From: UBA2177 sp964487525
GTDB lineage: Bacteria; Patescibacteriota; Dojkabacteria; SC72
Assembly (NCBI GenBank): GCA_964487525.1
Contig: CAZAQC010000027.1
Span: 1-9,786 of the forward strand
Length of the DNA stretch: 9,786 nucleotides
Direction of reading: 5' to 3'
In this document: positions 5,403 to 9,786 of the stretch, piece after piece
Position numbering within the stretch: position 1 is the stretch's first letter
Layout: every line of letters starts with the position of its first letter
The notes under the pieces: model-generated
Told to the model about the DNA's origin: nothing
The model's input: the letters and a program-made list of their open reading frames with translations, nothing else
Databases searched by the model: none
Program-made: the position numbers and the translations under genes

Positions 5403-7676
5403 ACCTAATCTTTCAAACATATCTTTACTATGTAATTTCTCTATGCCATTATCTTGATTTTTGTATCTTGGGAGAGAGAATGTGAATTTTGTACCCTTAC
5501 CTACTTCACTTTCGACATCCATCTTTCCTCCCATTTTTTCCACAAGACCAAATGTTACGTACAAACCTAATCCTGTACCCCCTGGTCTTACTAAATCAGG
5601 TTTGCCTTCTCTTTCATCGATATAGTTTTGTATTCTATAGAACTTTTGGCCTAATTTAGATAGCTCATCTTTAGCTATTCCTTTACCTGTATCTTGAACA
5701 GATATACTTACATTATCTTCTGTATTAGAAGAAGAAATCTTAATGGAACCTTTCTCAGTATATTTAACAGCATTACTTACAAGATTATTTAGAACTTCTA
5801 TAAGTCTTGCGTGGTCTGCATATATTTCTGGAGTATCCTTCGCTACATTATTTATTAATTCTAATCCCTTTTCTTTTGCATCGACTTCATTCCCATGAAT
5901 TGCCATTTCTATCTCTTCAACAACATTTATTTTCTCAAGATTAAGTTCAATCTTATCACCCTCTAATTTCGCACTGCTAAGTAGCGTATTAATTAATTTA
6001 ATTTCATTATCTACTGCGGATTTAATTCTCTTTACATACAATTCAAATTTGTCTTTATCATTTAGTACATCATCTGTGAATTGTTCCAATAGTTCTGCAT
6101 TTAATTTAACTACAGTCGCAGGTGTTCTTAGTTCATGTCCCATTATATCTATCATGTCTCTTTCTTTCTTTCTAGCTTCTTCCAACTGTTTTACCTTTAT
6201 CTGTAATTCCTGGGTTTGTTCATTAACCTTCAGCTGTAGAGTCTGATTGAATTTTTGTAATTCTAAATACAAGAATGCCCTCACTAAGGACATATGCGCA
6301 TTTTGAATAATGTTATCCAAAAATTCTATGTCTCCAACGGTATAAACATCCCTATCATAATTCTCCCCAATTATTACAACACCATCAAATTTATCTTGCT
6401 CTTTGAGAGAAAAGATCACCTCAATGGAGTTTTCCTTCATGAAGGAGAGAATTGCTTCTTTTTTCTCATCTATTATACTTTTTCCAACTTTTTTATAATT
6501 TTTTAACTCCGAAAAAATTAGTATTCTACTACTGTTTAATTTATTCCAAACCTGAATAGTGTTCATAATATTTTCAGTTTCTACTGTATTATTTCCTTTT
6601 CCACTGTTCATTATTAACTTTCCATTGGAATCAAACAGAATTACTGTAACAAACCCCGGTTTAAGAGAATTTCCTATCAAATCTGTCAAATTTTTTACTA
6701 TTTCACCAAATTCTATAGTTTCAAGATTCTTTTTAATAAACAATCCCAAACTTTTTACAGGATGATACTTTACATAAACAAATCTTTCAGTCAAAAATTC
6801 TTCAACATTTTTAAAAACTTTTTCTAAAAGTAACGAAATAAAGAGAGAAAGAATGATAAGTTTGATAGTTCCCGGAAAAGTAAAATCTATATTCCAACGG
6901 GGAGACAAAAGAAAAATTACTGCAAAAAGAATTGAAAAAACAAAAATTGTTTTTAATATTGAACCAATAATTTTACCAATGACTATTCGTGTATCTAAAA
7001 AACGTGTAGTTAACAAAGAATATCCAACAATCATTGTCCAAACAGAGTTTCCTATCGTCCCAAATTTATAATATGCCGTAGTATCAAAAACTAATGGGAA
7101 AATAAAATCAAATAATATAACAGGAATTAACATTATAACTCCACCAATAACATAATATTGTACCTGTTTCTTTTCCAATCCTGAAAGTGTTTTTATCCTA
7201 TTAATATAGTAACCAACCACATAAATAGCAGTTGTAAATTCTGGAAGACCATACCAAAAGTAAAGAGGTCCCATTTTGGCAATACTATTGAATTCTCCCG
7301 CGATATTATAACTACTGACAACAATAAGGTCTGTACTCCACAATAAGATTGTAGAAATAAACATATAACTTCCAACAATTATAAAGAATATTTTGAATTT
7401 CTTTTCTAATTCGTTTGGATAGACTCTTGCAAAAAGTATTAATCCCAATGTCATACAATATGCCATTGTATAAACAAATTTAAGCCAATATGTTGTATCT
7501 AAGATAGAGGGGTTGGAGTAGAAGAAAATACATAAAGACCAAAGACCTAAAAATAATGCGGATACAAAATAGTATCTTTTTACTTTATTCTTCGAATCTG
7601 ACAAGAGGACAAATCCTCCCATCATAATCTGAATTATGCCTGAGGACAGGTTTATAAAACCGATTAAATCAGTCAT
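5391..7676 (-). CDS. membrane sensor histidine kinase, 7TM-type N-terminus plus GAF-like domain
   Basis: This is a 761-residue two-component sensor kinase. Hydrophobic segments near 5-25, 35-53, 64-84, 94-114, 137-156, 174-197 and 206-223 form a seven-helix block like the 7TM sensor region of some histidine kinases. Two further helices lie near 237-258 and 269-286. Residues about 300-470 look like a GAF domain, followed by a coiled coil (about 470-508). The HisKA domain has the phospho-acceptor His514 in MGHELRTP. The ATPase domain has the N box NLVSNAVKY (631-639), the G1 box DTGKGI (662-667), the F-box GQKFYR and the G2 box GGTGLGL (699-705). All catalytic boxes look intact, so it should autophosphorylate. 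The signal is unknown and no response regulator lies nearby. It starts two bases after the methyltransferase stop, so the two are probably co-transcribed and coupled. Its 3' end overlaps fmt by 12 bases. Stop codon TAA. Confidence 0.93.
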   Translation of the reverse strand: MTDLIGFINLSSGIIQIMMGGFVLLSDSKNKVKRYYFVSALFLGLWSLCIFFYSNPSILDTTYWLKFVYTMAYCMTLGLILFARVYPNELEKKFKIFFIIVGSYMFISTILLWSTDLIVVSSYNIAGEFNSIAKMGPLYFWYGLPEFTTAIYVVGYYINRIKTLSGLEKKQVQYYVIGGVIMLIPVILFDFIFPLVFDTTAYYKFGTIGNSVWTMIVGYSLLTTRFLDTRIVIGKIIGSILKTIFVFSILFAVIFLLSPRWNIDFTFPGTIKLIILSLFISLLLEKVFKNVEEFLTERFVYVKYHPVKSLGLFIKKNLETIEFGEIVKNLTDLIGNSLKPGFVTVILFDSNGKLIMNSGKGNNTVETENIMNTIQVWNKLNSSRILIFSELKNYKKVGKSIIDEKKEAILSFMKENSIEVIFSLKEQDKFDGVVIIGENYDRDVYTVGDIEFLDNIIQNAHMSLVRAFLYLELQKFNQTLQLKVNEQTQELQIKVKQLEEARKKERDMIDIMGHELRTPATVVKLNAELLEQFTDDVLNDKDKFELYVKRIKSAVDNEIKLINTLLSSAKLEGDKIELNLEKINVVEEIEMAIHGNEVDAKEKGLELINNVAKDTPEIYADHARLIEVLNNLVSNAVKYTEKGSIKISSSNTEDNVSISVQDTGKGIAKDELSKLGQKFYRIQNYIDEREGKPDLVRPGGTGLGLYVTFGLVEKMGGKMDVESEVGKGTKFTFSLPRYKNQDNGIEKLHSKDMFERLGLKR

Positions 7677-7678
7677 AT

Positions 7679-9028
7679 TTATTTCTTCAACCTAAATGCA
7701 CAATTAGTAATGTATAGAGGACACGCAGGCAGATTTTCCATTTGTTCCCAATTATTTAAACCCTCTTTTTTAACCAAATTGTTAACCAAATAAGAAGGAT
7801 ATACGTCCTCTCTATACTCTTCTATAACATCTGTTGTAGTACGAATTGACTTTAACATTTGTACAATATATTTAAATTTTAATCTAGATAGTAAATAATT
7901 ATTCCAATTATAAAAGAGATTTGATTCGCTATTATGTACTCTGGTAAGTTTTTTTACTTCATTCCCGGAGAAGTATTTTGAATTACTCACCAAACTTTTA
8001 CCATAGGTATATTCCTTCATATTTCTGGTTATGGGAGGAAAAATAGAACATAATATTAAATGTAAGGTGTCCAATTTTACTGTATATAACGGATCTAATG
8101 AATCAGCAACAAAAACAGCCCCTGGCTTTCCATTTTCTTTAATTGATTCCAACAATTGCTCATATTCTTGCTCTGAAAGATATGCAGTTCCATGACTAGA
8201 GAAATATCCATCAAAATAATTTTGAGATTGCTTCTTAGAGAATTCTACAAAATCATCGAGAACTAGTGTAACAAATTGATCTTTATTAGAAATTTTTTCC
8301 ACATTTCCATCTCTTATCTCTGTTTGCCAAGGAATTTGATAATAATCCAAAGAATTTTGAGTTGCTACAATAGAATGAGGCGATTTATCTACACTTATTA
8401 ACTCTATCCTTTTATCAGGAAACTTCTTGCGTAATTGATTTCTAAGCATTAATGTTGACCAACCAGATCCTGGCCCAAATTCTACTACTCTAACAGTATC
8501 ATTTTCAGTTGAAATATTATCAACCAAGTAATTTATATTATTCAAGGCTGTTTTTAAAGATGTTGGGTTCAATCCTTTTCCAAACATTCTTTCAATTTCG
8601 TATTCATCCCATCTATCTATTTTTTTTATTCCTTCAGCATCTCTTTGCATTTCCTCATAATATTTACTACATCTTTCGAGAAATAATTCTTTGTGATCTA
8701 CATTAACAAGCGGAATAGATGGAGCGATACTGTTATATGCATCTTCCAAAGACTGATCTCTTTTTTCTTTCCAATATTCTTGACTCTCTTCGGAATACAA
8801 CACTTTTTTCGTAGGTTGAGATTTTTGTATACTTTCATCAATCTCGGAATCTTGAACTTCAGCCTTAACTTCTTTACTTTCTTCTACAATTTCCGCTGGA
8901 ATATCAGTTGGAAGAGGTTCTTCTATCTCATCTCTTCCTTGAACAAAGTCAAAATTTTTCGATTGAGACGCTTTCCTATCAATATTTTCAGAACTTCCAG
9001 ATCCTTCTCCAAAGTTTTCTTTTTCCAT
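7679..9028 (-). CDS. class I SAM-dependent methyltransferase with acidic N-terminal extension
   Basis: The 449-residue protein has a Rossmann-type methyltransferase core. Motif I is VVEFGPGSGWST (181-192). The acidic residue closing strand 2 is Asp214 in LISVDKS. A DGNVE block follows at 240-244, and a motif IV-VI-like segment FDGYFSSHGTAYL with KPGAVFVADSL runs over about 272-311. Residues 1-75 are rich in E, D, S, K and Q and probably disordered. Residues 78-150 look helical, and a C-terminal region of about 130 residues (320-449) has no motif I know. No signal peptide or membrane helix is apparent. The substrate is unknown; the fold alone does not separate small-molecule, protein, lipid or RNA methylation. 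It is first in an operon with the sensor kinase, two bases apart, behind a TTACTT-17-TATAAT promoter. No Shine-Dalgarno precedes the ATG. Stop codon TAA. Confidence 0.85.
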   Translation of the reverse strand: MEKENFGEGSGSSENIDRKASQSKNFDFVQGRDEIEEPLPTDIPAEIVEESKEVKAEVQDSEIDESIQKSQPTKKVLYSEESQEYWKEKRDQSLEDAYNSIAPSIPLVNVDHKELFLERCSKYYEEMQRDAEGIKKIDRWDEYEIERMFGKGLNPTSLKTALNNINYLVDNISTENDTVRVVEFGPGSGWSTLMLRNQLRKKFPDKRIELISVDKSPHSIVATQNSLDYYQIPWQTEIRDGNVEKISNKDQFVTLVLDDFVEFSKKQSQNYFDGYFSSHGTAYLSEQEYEQLLESIKENGKPGAVFVADSLDPLYTVKLDTLHLILCSIFPPITRNMKEYTYGKSLVSNSKYFSGNEVKKLTRVHNSESNLFYNWNNYLLSRLKFKYIVQMLKSIRTTTDVIEEYREDVYPSYLVNNLVKKEGLNNWEQMENLPACPLYITNCAFRLKK

Positions 9029-9056
9029 AATATTTTTTACTAATTATAATTGAAAA

Positions 9057-9085
9057 ATTATACAGTGAAGAGAGTAGCTAAGTAA
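9057..9085 (-). promoter_or_regulatory. promoter of the methyltransferase-kinase operon
   Basis: The minus strand reads TTACTT (9080-9085), a 17-base spacer, then a perfect TATAAT (9057-9062). The predicted start of transcription near 9050 leaves a leader of about 22 nt. A second TATAAT at 9043-9048 could instead start a leader of about 8 nt but has a poor -35. The -35 hexamer is the same as that proposed for queA. Confidence 0.6.
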
Positions 9086-9111
9086 ATAGAATATTAAGTG
9101 ATAAAGGTTCC

Positions 9112-9675
9112 TTATATTCCTATATACCATACCTGCATATCCCCAATTTCATCTAAAAGTTCTACATTAAAAGTATCTTTGTCTAATAAGCTAATTACAT
9201 TATTATCCTTACCAATAATACATATAGCTATACTTGATGAACCTTTCTTTAAAGACTCTTCAACACCATAAGTAATTCTTCTACTAGCATTATCACAACC
9301 CTTTTTCATAACCATATCCTTGATATATACAATACTTTCTTGTTTTGAAATTTCTTCTCGAACCTTTTCTCTCGTTTCATCTATTCTACTTAAAATTCCA
9401 GTACTACCAGATTCTAATACTTCCACATCACCAATTAATCTTTCCGTGACATCCTCTACCAATATATTTAACATACTGTTCCTATCTCCACTAACAGATA
9501 CTATTAAACCAACTGGAACAAGTTCAAATTGAGGAGTTAAAACATCATAAAAAATATCCTTTTGTATATTCTCATCCTTCAAAACCTTTTCAAGATCATT
9601 GCCACTATACAATTTACTTACAGCATCATTGTGTAAGTTATCATTTCCAAAAATCTCTATATTATTATTATCCAT
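9112..9675 (-). CDS. unrecognised 187-residue protein, probably alpha/beta fold
   Basis: I do not recognise this family. The protein begins with a polar stretch rich in D and N (1-40). It then alternates likely strands and helices: VGLIVSVSG (55-63) followed by a helix, SIVYIKDMVM (114-123), SSIAICIIG (147-155), and a C-terminal strand VWYIGI. The strand-loop-helix at 57-80 (SGDRNSM in the loop) has the layout of a P-loop but lacks the G-K-S/T lysine, so nucleotide binding is doubtful. A central charged helix lies around 97-112. There is no signal peptide or membrane helix. The ATG at 9675 is well supported: AGGAGGT lies five bases upstream, and a TTGCCA-17-TATTAT promoter lies before that. 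It sits just after rnpB and 83 bases before the methyltransferase, which has its own promoter. Stop codon TAA. Confidence 0.8.
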   Translation of the reverse strand: MDNNNIEIFGNDNLHNDAVSKLYSGNDLEKVLKDENIQKDIFYDVLTPQFELVPVGLIVSVSGDRNSMLNILVEDVTERLIGDVEVLESGSTGILSRIDETREKVREEISKQESIVYIKDMVMKKGCDNASRRITYGVEESLKKGSSSIAICIIGKDNNVISLLDKDTFNVELLDEIGDMQVWYIGI

Positions 9676-9680
9676 ACGAA

Positions 9681-9687
9681 ACCTCCT
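9681..9687 (-). promoter_or_regulatory. Shine-Dalgarno of the 187-residue gene
   Basis: The minus strand reads AGGAGGT five bases before the ATG at 9675. It is the second of only two strong Shine-Dalgarno sites in the window and supports this start codon. Confidence 0.88.
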
Positions 9688-9695
9688 ATAGCATT

Positions 9696-9724
9696 ATAAT
9701 ATCAGCTAGTACCGAAAATGGCAA
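9696..9724 (-). promoter_or_regulatory. promoter of the 187-residue gene
   Basis: The minus strand has TTGCCA (9719-9724, five of six), a 17-base spacer, and TATTAT (9696-9701, five of six) preceded by TG to make an extended -10. Transcription would start near 9689, leaving a very short leader that begins just before the Shine-Dalgarno. It lies between the rnpB 3' end and the gene. Confidence 0.65.
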
Positions 9725-9734
9725 TATTTTGAGA

Positions 9735-9786
9735 AAATACGCAAGTACACAATAAGCCGGATTCTGTATAACGATGATTATCTGTC
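9735..9786 (-). ncRNA. rnpB: RNase P RNA, 3' end (cut by window edge)
   Basis: RNase P RNA is the catalytic subunit that removes 5' leaders from pre-tRNAs. The minus strand shows ACAGAATCCGGCTTA (complement around 9752-9766), the conserved 3' motif of type A bacterial RNase P RNA. Just before it comes AGATAATCATCG, which corresponds to the conserved stretch ahead of that motif. Bases after CTTATTG (TGTGTACTTGCGTATTTT) should be the 3' strand of the closing P1 helix, whose partner lies outside the window, so the exact 3' end is estimated. Bacillus-type (type B) RNAs end with a different form of this motif (CATGGCTTA). Confidence 0.88.

Noticed and set aside
8693..9043. Open frame of 116 codons on the plus strand opposite the methyltransferase 5' end
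   Set aside because: Its F-, R- and I-rich sequence is the mirror of an acidic, lysine-rich coding strand, with no ribosome site and no recognisable fold.

Overview
The window is AT-rich bacterial chromosome. It holds eight protein genes (one cut by the left edge), the 3' end of an RNase P RNA cut by the right edge, and one probable structured non-coding RNA. There are no insertion sequences, CRISPR arrays, tRNA or rRNA genes. Several traits suggest a small-genome, low-GC bacterium, possibly of the Candidate Phyla Radiation (Patescibacteria). RNase Y is present, the rnpB 3' end is of type A rather than the Bacillus type B, and a sensor kinase has a multi-pass membrane N-terminus. Only two of the eight genes have a clear Shine-Dalgarno sequence. 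The six complete genes whose stops I read, plus tgt, end in TAA or TAG, and the reading frames are intact under the standard code. The taxonomic placement is inference; a low-GC Clostridia-like host is not excluded.

Layout, left to right. Positions 1-201 (minus) are the N-terminal part of an HU-type DNA-binding protein. Positions 202-587 hold the HU leader, a candidate rod-shaped RNA of about 190 nt (275-467, minus) with its own promoter, and the rny terminator (520-557). Positions 588-2111 (minus) are rny, encoding RNase Y. A 193-base gap follows, with a perfect hairpin that would sit at the 5' end of the rny transcript. Next is a minus-strand queA-tgt operon (4400-2305) for queuosine tRNA modification. 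It is divergent from fmt (4446-5402, plus), which makes formyl-Met-tRNA; the 45-base gap appears to hold two overlapping promoters that give near-leaderless mRNAs. Positions 5391-9028 (minus) are a two-gene operon of a class I SAM-dependent methyltransferase followed by a 7TM-type hybrid-membrane histidine kinase, whose 3' end overlaps fmt by 12 bases. Positions 9112-9675 (minus) are an unrecognised 187-residue protein with a strong promoter and Shine-Dalgarno. The 3' end of rnpB (about 9735-9786, minus) closes the window.

Most genes serve RNA processing and translation: RNase P, RNase Y, QueA/Tgt anticodon modification and Fmt initiator formylation. The methyltransferase-kinase pair is the clear accessory or signalling unit; no response regulator lies in the window. 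The most interesting unexplained element is the structured RNA upstream of HU, whose long imperfect stem with one large asymmetric bubble resembles 6S RNA in architecture.
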